64,000 bases of DNA from Anaeramoeba flamelloides (GCA_027625915.1 JANTQA010000070.1:11971001-12035000), one strand, 5' to 3'; positions 23,348 through 35,540 are shown, numbered from the stretch's first letter. The notes: generated from the letters alone by a model not told the origin. Program-made: numbers and translations.

Positions 23348-24096
23348 TAATATTTCCGAAAATCAAAAATATCCGAAAATTTTTTAAACACGAAAAAACA
23401 CTTTTTGAACAACTTCGAAGAAACTCTGGTGCCAATACACTCAATTTAACCGTAAATAACATTTTTCTTCGAGACAAAATATTTTTTTTTGAATTTTCTA
23501 TTTTAAGCAAATCTAAAGAGTTTTTTGGTAACTTTTGAGTATATTTGAGTAATTTTTGATACTTATTAGGGTAAGTGTATATGTTTTTCAGGGTATTGGT
23601 ATGGGTTTTAGTTAGGTTTGGCATGGTGTTGATTTGTATGTTTTGGTTAGAAAAGCCTTTTATGGAATGGAGAGTTAAATAGAGTTTGACTTGGGTCAGC
23701 ATGTGTAGGGTATGGGTACGTATTGTACTGTCAGATATTAAACTGTTATTTTTGTTTTGTATTTAAGATTACACAATTAAGGGTTCTGATACACAATTAG
23801 AAATTTTCTTTACGATTACATTTTCTCTCATTTAGTCAATTCCATTCCAAAATGAATAGAAATGTTACTTTCATCCTAAGATACCAAGCCCATTCACACA
23901 AAATGGCTGAATAACATTCCCAAAAATTTTAATTTTTTGAATTTTGATATTTTCATACCACAAAAAAAAATATTCGAAAATAAAATTCCAAATATACCTT
24001 TAGTCCGAGTATATTGGCACTAGACTTCCTTAGAGGTTGTTCATAAAGTGTTTTTTCGTGGTTAAAAATTTTCGGGTATTTTTGGGAATATTTGAT
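23348..24096. mobile_element. ~750 bp element with ~95 bp inverted ends
   Basis: The left arm (from TAATATTTCCGAAAATCAAA) and the reverse complement of the right arm (TCAAATATTCCCAAAAATAC) stay aligned for about 95 bases. Shared words include CACGAAAAAACACTTT, TGAACAAC and AGTGCCAATA. Open frames inside show no recognisable protein. I infer a MITE or solo foldback element. Confidence 0.7.
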
Positions 24097-24567
24097 AGAT
24101 TCACTTCTTTAAGAGGAAATTAAAAAATTAGTTCAAAATAAAAAAATTAAAAAAAAATTACTTTCTGGATTAATTTGACCATTATTATACTATTGGATAT
24201 TGGATTTGATGTGTATCTGAACAAGAAAACTATAAAATGATTTATTTCAAAATTTGGTCTTTGACCCGAAGCACTGTTTTTTTTTTTTTTTTTTTTTGGT
24301 CAAGGTACTTTAAAATAGCATTTCTAAACTACTTAAAAATACACCCTAGAAGAAATTTATCCAAGTATTTTTCTTTTCAGTCTGTTATTCGAACCAAAGC
24401 ATAATAACCAAATACCATCAAATACTTTTATTATAAATCAATACAAATATTCAAAACTACTCTGTAGGCATGTTGAATATTAACAAGAAAACTGAAAAAA
24501 AAAATCGCCACAATAAAGCCATTTTTTTAAAAAAAATCTCTTTTTAATGATTTTTATTTTATATTTC

Positions 24568-25178
24568 AATGTATTGATTATTATTTTAATTAGTTATTGC
24601 CAAAAAAGGGGACAAATTTATTATAAAATATATTTTTTAAACTCAATCTTCAAAAAACTTATTTAAATATTCAAAATCATAAACTACCCTTTATTGATTC
24701 TTGACATTAATTCAATTTGTTTCTTAATATTATATTCCATAAATAAAAGATTTTAAATTTTTTTGATCTTGATTTTATCTGATATTTTTTTACGAAGTGA
24801 AAATTGGTACTTATTATAGATATTTAGATCAAAAAATTTTTATTTCAGAAAGATGTTTATATCTCAACAAAATTTCAAATAGAATGGGAATTCACATAAC
24901 TGCATTTGATTGTTTAAAAAATCATTTCTACTCTTTTCATATTTCTAGTTTTTTATTGAAATTGGTTGTACCTTGTTTTCTCGAAAAAAAGTTTAATTTT
25001 TTTTTTTGATTTTTTGGGAAATATTTCAATGAACATATTTTGAAATAAACACCTTAGCCATTTATTCAATTGGTATTAACTTTTAAACTTAATTTGATAT
25101 TGCCAATTAACAAATCACCTCCACTAATAAAGATGATTTTTGATGAAATGTTAAAAAAAATGCCTCACTTTTTTGGAA
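24568..25178 (+). repeat. Interspersed repeat family D, copy 2
   Basis: Matches 5012-5818 without the MITE. Shared blocks include GATTTTATCTGATATTTTTT, TATTTTGAAATAAACACC and TCAATTAAC-like sequence, and similarity ends near GCCTCACTTTTTTGGAAAT. It ends about 240 bp before the Arg-Gly-rich gene. Confidence 0.6.
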
Positions 25179-25415
25179 ATTCTTTCTCTAGAAAAACGAT
25201 CTTGGAACACATTAATCAAAATGAAATCATTAGCCATGTAAGTGATGTGAATTACACGTTTGGGACATACCTCCATAAGACTATAATTAAATCTGAGAGA
25301 AATATAGGGGTTTTAAAAACCTTTTTTAACACTTTGTCTTTGCTGGAGATCATTTATGGTTCGATTGTATTTTGGTTTTTAAATATGAATTATTCATTTT
25401 TTAACATTTTTTATT

Positions 25416-26426
25416 ATGGAGGATTATCGTGCTTCAAAAAATCGATATCGAGAACGAGCCTCCAAAAAACAAAGCCATTCAAATACAAGAGGCAGAGGCA
25501 GAGGTAGAGGCAGAGGCAGAGGTAGAGGTAGAGGTAGAGGGGGTGGAAGTGGAAGAGGAAGAGGAAGTGTGAAAAAAATAGTTAAAGGTAGAGGAAGAGG
25601 AAGAGCAAAAAGCAAACAGTCAAGAAAGACATCAAAAGGAAGAGGAAAGCACAAACAAATGTATGCTTCAAAGCAGCGAAAACAACAAAAAAACTTGCCT
25701 TCAAACGAAACGGTTACTTTTGAAAACGAGTCTCTTCTTAAGGAAAACGAATTGCTTGATCAGGATCGAAATTCTGAGCTTGTGAATTTACTGACAGGAG
25801 AGTATTCAAAAGTGAGGAACAAATTTCCTGATGTTCCAATCAAATCGGCAAACAAAAACAACAAAAAAACTTTTAATTCACTTTTTAATTTAAACCTTCC
25901 TAGAATTAGCAAGTCTTTAGGTTCTCTGCAACTTTCTGATCGTCTCCAAATACCAAAGAAACTCTTTGAATATTCTGATTTGCAAGATTACAATTCAGGA
26001 AAAAACATAATTGATTTGAGTAATCAACAAAAAGTGATCGAAGAAGAAGAAGAAGAAGAAGCCAAAAAAGAAGAAGCCGAAAAAGAAAAAGAAAAAGAAA
26101 AAGAAAAAGAAAACGAAAAGATAAAAGAAATAATAGTGAAAGAAGATGAAGAAAAAGAAAGTACCAATCTCAAACAAGACTCTCAAGAATTTCTAAATGA
26201 AATTTTAGATAATGACGTTGATGATATTCTCAACCAAGTTTTAAATTCTGAAGAATTAATCACAATTAATAGAGAATTTAAAAAAGAAGAAAAACAAAAA
26301 AAAAAACAAAAACAAAATACCGAACAAAAAACAAATCCCAATATGTTAATTTCTGAAGAAAACTTAAGTACAGAAACAAACAACGATTTCCTTGATTCCT
26401 TAATTGACGATATACTAAATGACTAA
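25416..26426 (+). CDS. Arg-Gly-rich protein with acidic C-terminus (336 aa)
   Basis: A single exon from the first ATG to a TAA. Residues 25-62 are a run of Gly-Arg dipeptides (RG/RGG type), followed by a very basic Lys/Arg stretch to about residue 88. The middle (about 95-200) is mixed sequence. Residues 203-240 are Glu/Lys-rich, and the end is acidic with leucines spaced as in short helices (EFLNEILDNDVDDIL near 257-271, FLDSLIDDILND at the terminus). RG repeats often bind RNA or G-rich nucleic acid and are substrates of arginine methyltransferases. I see no folded domain and no family match, so an RNA- or chromatin-associated role is only inference. A purine-rich codon bias in the repeats leaves long open shadow frames. 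An upstream in-frame exon joined from GCCAT/GTAAGT near 25239 is conceivable but unsupported. Confidence 0.75.
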   Translation: MEDYRASKNRYRERASKKQSHSNTRGRGRGRGRGRGRGRGRGGGSGRGRGSVKKIVKGRGRGRAKSKQSRKTSKGRGKHKQMYASKQRKQQKNLPSNETVTFENESLLKENELLDQDRNSELVNLLTGEYSKVRNKFPDVPIKSANKNNKKTFNSLFNLNLPRISKSLGSLQLSDRLQIPKKLFEYSDLQDYNSGKNIIDLSNQQKVIEEEEEEEAKKEEAEKEKEKEKEKENEKIKEIIVKEDEEKESTNLKQDSQEFLNEILDNDVDDILNQVLNSEELITINREFKKEEKQKKKQKQNTEQKTNPNMLISEENLSTETNNDFLDSLIDDILND

Positions 26427-26739
26427 TCAAAATAATATTTAATATCTTGATTTTTACTCTTTTATTGGTTTGTTATTGTTTTATAAATGGAAATTATTTC
26501 ACATTTTTTCTTCGAATCACCAGAAATGAAATAAGAGAGAGAAATGAATGGAAATCCGAGAAGCTATCAATACATATATATATATAAACAACTTGAGAAA
26601 ATTAAAGATAAAATTGTTTAATTCGAGAGACCTAATATCAATCTTTTAAGATTGAAATGTTTTCCACTAATTATCAAAAAAAAAAAAAAAAACAGGTCTG
26701 AATTTGAATATTCAAAGAATTTTAAATGTGAATATTATT
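26427..26739. other. 3' flank of the Arg-Gly-rich gene
   Basis: Non-coding, with a short TA run at 26573-26586 and an A run near 26680. No other feature. Confidence 0.4.
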
Positions 26740-27289
26740 GTAAACTAAAATTCCAAAATTTTCCACACAGCTAAAACGTTCCAAATAATCACAATAATAC
26801 AATTTCATTCAAAATTGGAAATAAATTTTTAATTTTGTAAAAGATGAAAATCATTTTTTCATCTTTTAGTTTTTTGTATTCATTTCATTTTTTGAATACC
26901 GTAACTTGTTTCGTTCGATCAAAAATTTTTTCAACGATTGATATTATGTTTAAGTTTGAGTTGTTTCAAATAAAAGAACTCAAATAAAATTAGTTAGTGG
27001 TATCTAAACCATTTGATCGATCAATATTCCTTATAGAATTTTTACAAATTTACCAATGCATTTTTTTTTTGTTTTACTCTCCCCAAAATTTCTCTTTAAC
27101 ACACCCTTGATTTATTAGTATTGATATTTATGTATTTTTTGTTTTGTGAGTATTGTGATTTATAAACAAGTGTTAACATTTCAATTAGTGAATGGTTCTC
27201 ATTTGGTATTTCTTGAATTGATTAAATAAGTTGTTTTTTTTTTCACAAATCGAATTTTGGTTAATAAACAATTTTGAATTGGGGTTTAG
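26740..27289 (-). mobile_element. ~550 bp MITE family, inverted copy
   Basis: Reads TAAACTAAAATTCCAAAATT at its plus-strand left end and TGAATTGGGGTTTAG at its right end. The core words (TTTGATCGATCAATATTCC, ACCAATGCATTTTTTT) are in reverse orientation to the other copies. It faces the copy at 27671, giving a large inverted pair. Confidence 0.75.
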
Positions 27290-27670
27290 TTTTTTCTTTC
27301 TGTTAAAAACCAATTACCATTCTTAAAATTTTATCTCAATGCTCAACAAAGGAGCTGAATTCGATCTCTAAAGATATAAATATCAATTTTTATTTTTTAC
27401 GAGATATTAGAGTTTTTCAACAAACAATTAGTAAAATATTAAAGGATCTTCACTGCCAAAACCAAAAACCCTGAAATTATAAATGATTCTTGAAATTTAA
27501 AAACTGGAAATTTTAAAAAAAAACAATGTTCATATTATCTGATCAATTGATTTTTTTTACAAAAATTTAAAAATATATCCCTCTTTCACAGAGACTTATA
27601 AATTCAAAAAAATGGAAATACAACTTTTAGTTCTTTTTCCATTTTTATAAATCTTGAAAACTCTACTTTT

Positions 27671-28211
27671 AATAAACCCCATTCCAAAAATTTAGGCACA
27701 CCCAAAATCAAAAATAGGCAAAAAAAACCAATTTATTGTATTTTTCCAAACCTAATATAAAACAACATTTATGTAACCCTTTATTAATGTTTTTATAAGT
27801 AATCATTTTAATCCAAATAAAAGAAAAAAATAAAAAATAAAACTCAAAAATAAAAACAGGTGTGTACAAAATAATGAAACGAGCGAGAAGAAAAAATGTA
27901 TTGGTAAATTTGTTGAAATTTCACCAACAATTGTTGATCGATCAAATGATAAGATACCATCTACCAATTGTATGTTATTTTCCAATTTAACAAACTCAAC
28001 AGAAACCTTCTATCAACCATTGAAAAAAAAATTCCAGATCATGCCAAACAGATTACGTAACTACAAAAAAGGAAATGAAAACAAAACAAAAAAGACAAAA
28101 AATGAAAATAGTTTATAAAATCAAAATTCTTTCCAAATTGAATTTAAAGTGCAGTAATGATGTTCTTTCCACTGTTTAAACTGTATCCGAATTTTTGGAA
28201 TCTAGTTTATA
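27671..28211 (+). mobile_element. ~550 bp MITE family, copy
   Basis: Left end AATAAACCCCATTCCAAAAA, core TGTATTGGTAAATTTGTTGA and GTTGATCGATCAAATGATAA, right end TTGGAATCTAGTTTATATT. It forms an inverted pair with 26740-27289. Confidence 0.7.
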
Positions 28212-28383
28212 TTACCCCAAAAAGAATATTTTGAAGGTAAATTAATTTTACAAAGTCTCTGAGCATTTGTACAGATAAAAAGCTTCATACAAAGCCAATG
28301 TAAAAAAATTAACCTAATAAAATATCAAGTAAAAATTTTGTAAATATTAGCTTAGTTTTATCAGTCAATATATATATATATAT

Positions 28384-29077
28384 AAACTCTGTTTCAGTCA
28401 AAGGGGCCCAACGTTTTTTTCAAATATCAATTATTTTATATAATTGACCTTTGAAGAACAAATAAGAAATAATCAGAATAATACACCTCAAAGAAATGTT
28501 GATAGATGTCTGAAAGAATATTAATAAATCAATAGCTTTTCTTAAAAATTGAAAAACTCAAATTCTTAGACCCTATTGAGAAAAACAACGATGTTTGTTT
28601 TGAACTTCTACTGGTATTTGAATAATAAATATCAAACATTTTTCACTTCGTTTTCCATACTTTTCTTTTAGAAATTAAGCCCTCAAACAAAGTTTGTTTG
28701 TATTTGTGGTCTCTATTTGAAAAAGGAAATGAAAATGAAGTGAAAAATTTTTCACATTTATTAAACAAATATCAAGATCAAAGATCAAATTGAATTGCAA
28801 TAGAAATCAATATGATTTCTCAACAATCTTTACATGGTTTCAATGACATTAGAATAACAAGTTTTACCAAGTGACTATTGATCTTGCAATAGAAAATTTT
28901 TTGCAAATGAATGACGTTTTTAAAAAAAAAATCGAAAAAAAAAAACAAAAATGTGAAAAAATGATTTCAATTTTAAAAATTTCCAAAATAAAAGTTTTCT
29001 TCTAATATCTATGCAAACCCTTTAAACACGTGTATTATACCATTACAACTGGGCCCCTTTGACTGAAAAATAGTTTA
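28384..29077 (+). mobile_element. TIR element with TTTCAGTCAAAGGGGCC ends, best copy
   Basis: Left end AAACTCTGTTTCAGTCAAAG then GGGCCCAA. The right end is its inverse, TGGGCCCCTTTGACTGAAAA then ATAGTTTA. Both ends abut (TA)n runs, so it inserted in or created a TA tract. The interior has no long frame. Confidence 0.85.
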
Positions 29078-29560
29078 TATATATATATATATATATTGAG
29101 CAATATTTACTTCTTGGTTTCGAATATTGATAAATATTTGAAAATTTTCAATTGTAAAAAAATCACAAATTTATAAAATTAATAGAAAAAATAACTGTTA
29201 AATTATAATCAAATTAATTCAAATTATTAATTGGATAAATGATAAATTTATAAGAAAGTATCAATTTTCATAATTATTTTGATGTTTTATAAATAGATAT
29301 AAGAATATTTGAATTTTATTTTGATCTTTTCTCTGAATAATTTTCTCAAAAATTTATAAAAATATAAATAGTATAAATTTATCAATTTTTTTTTTTTTTT
29401 CAAATACTTTTTGGTAATTAAATTTAAATTGAATAAAAAAAAAAAAAAAAATTTTTCTAATTTAAATTCATTGACATATTTTTAATTGATAAACAATAAT
29501 TCTTATTTAAAGATTAATATAATAAAATTGGATTTTTGTTTTCAATCATTTTCTCTATTA

Positions 29561-29680
29561 CATCCGTTCCAACCCTACCGTGAAATCTACGATTTACAGA
29601 AAATTCATTTTCTTTATCATACAGCCGTTCCAACCCTACCGTGAAATCTATGATAAACACAAAATTCGTTTTCTATCTCA
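29561..29680 (+). repeat. 59-bp tandem duplication of a transposon end
   Basis: The segment CCGTTCCAACCCTACCGTGA with its following ~40 bases occurs twice in direct order, starting at about 29564 and 29625. The second copy is the left end of the element at 29622-30138. Confidence 0.75.
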
Positions 29681-30138
29681 CACTTTCATTTCTATGACAG
29701 GACTTTATGACCGTGTGAGAGCTTATTACAAACCGTGAAATTTTATAAGAGAGCAAAAATTTCTCATAGAGAAAATATGAGAATTTGAATTTTCACTTCA
29801 AACCTTATCTCTGATCAATAATTTCCGAAAATTTTTCAATTTTTTACAATAATTTTTCAATTTCTAAACACCTAAAAATCAAAAGGCAGGATCATTTTAA
29901 AGAAATTACTAAATTGAATCTCCATTCTTGGGAATCTTTGTTTTGGATTTTTGAATTTGTTTCATAAACAACAAGATTTTTTTCTTAGTCATTCAAATAA
30001 GAAATTTTTTTAGAAAAACTATGTCAAACCATAAAATCTGTAATAGAGTATAATAGAAGATTTTTTTTTTGTGTCTAACAGAGACAAAAAAGTCAATTTC
30101 TATGTCTGTCAAATTTCACGGTAGGGTTGGAATGGCTG
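29622..30138 (+). mobile_element. 517 bp TIR element flanked by TA
   Basis: Left end CAGCCGTTCCAACCCTACCG then TGAAAT. Right end ATTTCACGGTAGGGTTGGAA then TGGCTG, its near-perfect inverse. TA occurs on both flanks (29620-29621, 30139-30140), as in Tc1/mariner-type insertions. It is non-coding inside. Confidence 0.75.
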
Positions 30139-32278
30139 TAACTGTTGGATTGTAACACAATATAGGGAAAACAAAAACAGTTATAAGAAGACTTATTAAA
30201 GGAAAGTTAAAATATTGAAATTTTTAAACAAATTTTAAGTTTGTTCTTTGGTGATCAAAATTATACTTAGAGTTGTACAAAAAAAGTTGTTTTGATCAGT
30301 TTTACTATGTTTGTTACAATTAAATTTTTAATTTTGATTAAATAATGGTCCCACTTTTTTTTTTTTACAATTATTCTAAAAAAATATAATATGTTTTTTA
30401 AAATAAAAAAATATCCTTTTTTTCTGATATCAATGTACAATCCAATTCACTACCCAATGGTATACCTAAGTCCAAATCAATTTTGAAGGTAAATATCATT
30501 GATATTTAAACTAAAATTTAAAATTCTGAATGCAATTAGCTGAAAAATTTTCAGAATTTTCTCAATTTTTTTGAATTCTTTTGTTTTTTTGTTTTTAAAA
30601 ATATTCCTAAAAATTTACACAATTTTTTGATTTTGAATTTTGTGATTTGATCCTTTCTTTTTACAATTTCCTTTTCAATAATAGAACTTTAAGAAATCAA
30701 TACCGGATTCATTTATGGTTTTTTGTTGGTTTCTTTGATTCGGTGATGTATGTTTCTTCTCTAACAAAAAAACACAGCTATTTATTTTGACCTATTGATT
30801 AAACTTTTCAACATGCTTTATTTTACCAATAGTAAAACCATTTAAGAGTATAAGTAAATTTTTCATTTTTTGAGTGCCACCATTTATGTGAAACTGAATT
30901 CTTACAATCATTTCTTTAGCGAAATACATTGATATTTTAATAAATACTAGAAATGGAATATAACCTAGTATAAAATATTTTCAGACCAATAAAAAAAAAA
31001 AGGAATTCAAAAAAATTAAAAAATTGATCAAGAAAAAATATATACAAATCATTTATTTCAAGCTCTTATCTATAAAATAGAAACAATACTTATTCTTTAT
31101 TCAATTTTATTTTTAATTCTTTATAAAAATAATTTTTATTTATAAAATTTGTAAGAAATTACTGTTTATGTTTATTTCTCAAGAATAACCAAAATGGTTT
31201 AAAAATCCTATTTTCACTTAATTCATCTAATTCTATGTTGTGGTCCAGAAAAATCGGATATTTTTTTGAATTCTTCTTGAGAGAATAAGGGTTTATTGGA
31301 TATATTTTTGATTTTATAATTATTTATTTTCCATTACAATTGAAAACTCAAAATAATTCTGAATCTGATTGAAATTTTTTCTTGAATTTTTCAATTATTT
31401 TGGGTTTGATCTTTTAGAACTGTTTTTTGATTTAGAAAATTCAACCCCTTTATTTTAATTTTACCAAAGTATTCTTTGTTTTGGTTTAGTTTGATAAAAA
31501 TATTTGAAAAAAGAATTTTGAAAGCAAATTTGTAACAAAATGTTTTGTAAAATAGTAATAGTTAGTAACAGGGCAAGAAATTCAAGGTTGAAAAATTGTT
31601 TGGAATTAGCCAAATTAAGAAGATAAAGAAAACAAAAATCTTCGAAAATATGCTTTAGTAGATTTTTTTTTTCAATTCCATTTTTGATTTCAACAAATTT
31701 ATTTGAAATGGTGATCTTTTGTGTTTGGTCATCTAAAACAAAATATTTGTTTATTTTTTTTTTTTTGGTTTTTTGTTTGATTAATTTAAATAATTTCACT
31801 GCAGAACATTTCTCTATATCCAAAACCTAATTTAATAAAACTCAAAAATTGAATCTAAAAAAAATGTTCAAAAAATTGTAAAAATAAAAGATTCAACTCA
31901 TAATTACTTTGATTCTTTTCACGAATAGAACAGCGAATGGGATTGTGTTTTCAAAGTTTCAATATCTAGTTACACTCAAAAAATCATTTTTAAGTAATGT
32001 TAACACAATTAAAATTTTTCAAAATTGTAAAATGCACTTACTTCCTTAAAAAAAAAAAACATTTCTTGATCCAACAATTCAAGATTCTCGAAAAAAACAA
32101 GACCAAATTAAAAGCAATTCTGTTTACATATTAGTTAACTTACTCACAACCCATTTTATTTTCGAATCTATTTCAGCCATCACTTTAAACATTTATAGAG
32201 CTTGAAAAGAAAGTGGAGTAACATTATAATGTAATTTTTATTTTTGAACCGTATCAAGTCAAATTTGGTATTTGATTA
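30139..32278. other. 2.1 kb region without a supported gene
   Basis: AT-rich, with one exon-like minus-strand frame (31461-31823, listed separately). Otherwise I see no structure. Confidence 0.4.
31461..31823 (-). other. Exon-like open frame, unassigned
   Basis: A 120-codon open frame on the minus strand with no in-frame ATG at its start. It begins just after AAATTAG, which would serve as a 3' splice acceptor. The translation (LDIEKCSAVKLFKLIK... NKYFVLDDQTQKITISNKF...) is less repetitive than chance frames here, and its second half is hydrophobic. No partner exon in phase was found: a candidate ending before GTAATT near 31920 has an in-frame stop and no acceptor. It could be a terminal exon, a gene relic or chance. 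Confidence 0.2.
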
Positions 32279-32475
32279 CAGTTAGTTCCACTTTTAAGGC
32301 ACAAACTTTCAACGAAATTTAAGGAACAAAAAAATCTCAAATTAAGGACACATTTTTTTTGAATTTTTGTTTTTACAATTTATTTTACTAGAATCTAAAT
32401 TTTGTGCCTTAATTTGAGATTTTTATTGTGCCATAAATTTGATTGAAGTTTGTGCCTGAAAAGTGGGACTGACTG
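32279..32475 (+). mobile_element. Palindromic ~200 bp MITE, copy 3
   Basis: CAGTTAGTTCCACTTTTAAG to AAGTGGGACTGACTG, flanked by TA on both sides. Belongs to the GTTCCAC subgroup. Confidence 0.85.
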
Positions 32476-33261
32476 TATTGAAAATTATTATCAACTTGAA
32501 AAATCTAGAATATGAACGTAACTTTAAATTTCAAACTAGATTATTAAGTCAACATTCTTCTGGGTCAATAGATATGTTGCTTGTCAAAAAAGGGTAAATA
32601 AATCGCTTGAAAATTTACATAATTCCTAATTTTGTAAAACTTTTTCGATTCCTTTTGTTCGTAGACACACTAGGTACTAAATTGCATTGTTTTATGTGAC
32701 AGAATGTTTATTATTATAATTTAATCATCATTCAAGAAGAGAAGAATCATTCCGAAAAGTGATTAGGACAAAATACTTTGTAGGTTTTTTTTGTATTCTT
32801 TTTCATTTTTGAAGAATATGATCTTTTGTAAAAGTAAAATGAATCAAATAAGAAGACGGTTTGCCAACACTTGTGTCAATTATGTTATTAATGTAATTTT
32901 TTTGTTTTTTATTTCATTTGAATTGTTGCTAAACGGATCGTTTTAGAAATATGAACTATTTGGGTGGCCTAGAGTTAAGTCAAAGATTAACTCAAAAAAA
33001 CATTTTGTATCACAGTTATTCAATTTTTCATTTGTAGGCTTTTGTTTAGTAATCATTTATTTTTGGACTTTTACAAAAATTGATAATCCTTTCAATTATC
33101 CAATAATTATAAAAAATAAATTCAAACTAAATCCAACAAATAAAATAAATTTTTTTAATATTCAATTTTTTAATAAGACTCATTCAGAAAAATTTTTTTC
33201 TCGTTTTATCATCAAAACCCCAAAAAAACGACAACCACTTGAAAAAATTCAATTAAAAATT
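32476..33261. other. 5' flank of the LINE
   Basis: AT-rich. The last ~200 bases before the LINE frame are A/T-only runs and may be its 5' UTR. The true 5' end of the element cannot be placed. Confidence 0.35.
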
Positions 33262-33902
33262 ATGAATGAATTTATTATCTTTTTAAATATAAAAGAATTC
33301 AACACATCAAATAAAAAATTATTAATAAAAAATTTATTAAAATTAATAATTCTTATTGAATTTAAAAATTGGAAACTAACAAAAATCAACAACTTCCAAA
33401 TTGAATATTGGAATAAAAAATCTTTTAATTATTCTTATATTTCAATATTTGATAATTATAATTACTCCAATTCAAATAATGGAAAAATAGAAATTTCCAA
33501 TTTATTAAAAACACTAATTTATTTATCAAACCAAATTAATAATAATATTGATTACAATAATGATAAAAATAAAATAATTTATTTTTCAAACTTTACATAT
33601 TGTAAAAGTTTAAAAAAGTTTCAAAATGTACAAAAAAAAAACAAATTTATTTTTTCTCAAAAAAATATTACAACATTTGAAATATTTAATTTCTTAAATA
33701 ATTATTGTGTTATTAGATTTTTAAGGAAAGGAAATAATAAACTTGTAATTTGTGAAAATCTCGAAAAAATAAAAACTTTTAAAAGACTATTAATAAATAA
33801 ACAAAAAAATATTCCAAATGATTTATATATAAAACATTTTTTGAAGAATAAAGAAAGATTATTAATAAAAAGTTCTAAAAAAATGAAAAATGAAAATCAA
33901 AA

Positions 33903-34473
33903 AATAAATATTAATATAGCCTCTTTAAATATTTGTGGCTTGAATAATTCAAATAAAATTTTTAAATTAGAATCTTTATTATTAAAATGTAATATCGATA
34001 TTTGTTTAATACAAGAATCCAAAATAACAAAAAAACCAACTTTCACAAACTATTTCTCTGAGAATAAAAAATCTTATGGAAATAATGGAAATAAGGGTGG
34101 TTTATTATTAATAATAAAAAAAGATATTTCTAGAATTTTTTTCGTGAAATATTACTTGCTGATTTAGATGTAATGGGAATACAATTTACTGATTTAATCA
34201 TTATTAATATATATCGGAGAAATGACCAAAATATTGAAATTAATAAAAAAATAATAAATATCTTAAGAAAATACCAAAACAATAAAACAATTATTGGTGG
34301 TGATTTTAATTTAAATGAAAATAAAATAAAATTATTTGAAAAATTTAATTTTAAAATATTTCTTAATAATAAACCAAGTAGAAAACCAAACAATTTGGAT
34401 TATTTTTTAACAAATTTTAATAATTTAAAACTCAATAAATCAAAGACTATCAAAAAATTTTATTAGTGATCAT
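33903..34473 (+). pseudogene. LINE endonuclease domain (frameshifted)
   Basis: Carries the conserved Asn (ASLN), Glu (IQES), Asp/Asn (GGDFN) and Ser-Asp-His (ISDH) of the exonuclease-endonuclease-phosphatase fold used by LINEs to nick target DNA. At least two frame breaks occur (about 34160 and 34460). All four catalytic landmarks survive, so the damage looks recent. Confidence 0.85.
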
Positions 34474-34620
34474 AATACAATTTTGAATAAATTTGAAATA
34501 AACTCAAATTGGGAAATCAATGAAATCTATAAAATTAAAGATATTCCAACCTTTCAAGAAGACTTTCTCCAATTCTTTTCTCGACAGAATTTTAATTTAA
34601 ATGAAGAAAATTTTATTTTA

Positions 34621-34817
34621 CAGTCAGTTTCACTTTTAAGGTACAAACTTTCAACGAAATTTAAGGCACAAAAAAAATCTCAAATTAAGGCACAAAATTT
34701 GGAATTTTAATTTTTACAATTTATTTTACTAGAAGCTGAATTTTGTACTTTAAATTGAGATTTTTTTTGTGCCTTAAATTTCGTTGAAAGTTTGTGCCTT
34801 AAAAGTGAAACTGACTG
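34621..34817 (+). mobile_element. Palindromic MITE inside the LINE, copy 4
   Basis: CAGTCAGTTTCACTTTTAAG to GTGAAACTGACTG with TA on each side. GTTTCAC subgroup. Inserted in the endonuclease-RT linker. Confidence 0.92.
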
Positions 34818-35060
34818 TATTTAAAAAAAAAATATAAACAGAAAGAAAGAATAGTATTTGATATCAAACAAGATAAATTAAAAATTAATAATTTACTTTA
34901 TAAATTGTTTGATAAAAATGAAACTGTACATAAAATAAAAAAAATTAATGAATTAAATTACTTAAAATTACTTAATCAAATAAATGAAGAATATAATAAA
35001 AATAAAAACTTTTGGAAAACATTAAATAAAATAAGAGAAACTTCTACAAAAATGTTTTTA

Positions 35061-35258
35061 CAGTCAGTTTCACTTTTAAGGCACAAACTTTCAACGAAAT
35101 TTAAGGCACAAAAAAATCTCAAATTAAAGCACAATTTTTTGGAATTTTAATTTTCACAAATTATTTTACTAGAATTTGAATTTTGTGCTTTAATTTGAGA
35201 TTTTTTTTTGTACCTTAAATTTCGATGAAAGTTTGTGTCTTAAAAGTGAAACTGACTG
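35061..35258 (+). mobile_element. Palindromic MITE inside the LINE, copy 5
   Basis: Same ends and TA flanks as the copy at 34621. The LINE frame upstream (KIRETSTKMFL) continues after it as NNETIFTVYNDF. Confidence 0.92.
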
Positions 35259-35342
35259 TAAATAATGAAACCATATTCACAGTGTATAACGATTTTGTAA
35301 AATCAATTAGTCAAAAACCTAATACAAATATAATTAATTATA

Positions 35343-35540
35343 CAGTCAGTTTCACTTTTAAGGCACAAACTTTCAACGAAATTTAAGGTACAAAAAAAAA
35401 TCTCAAATTAAAGCACAAAATTCAAATTCTAGTAAAATAATTTGTGAAAATTAAAATTCCAAAAAATTGTGCTTTAATTTGAGATTTTTTTGTGCCTTAA
35501 ATTTCGTTGAAAGTTTGTGCCTTAAAAGTGAAACTGACTG
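35343..35540 (+). mobile_element. Palindromic MITE inside the LINE, copy 6
   Basis: Complete copy flanked by TA. Only 84 bases separate it from the previous MITE. The internal spacer matches copy 5 in reverse orientation, so it inserted the other way round. Confidence 0.92.

Noticed and set aside
23283-23702. 139-codon minus-strand frame
   Set aside because: It overlaps the left arm of the 750 bp TIR element, has low-complexity composition and no motif.
25070-25507. 145-codon plus-strand frame upstream of and overlapping the RG-rich gene
   Set aside because: Its first part lies in repeat family D, its last part is an out-of-frame reading of the RG tract, and it has no ATG at its annotated start.
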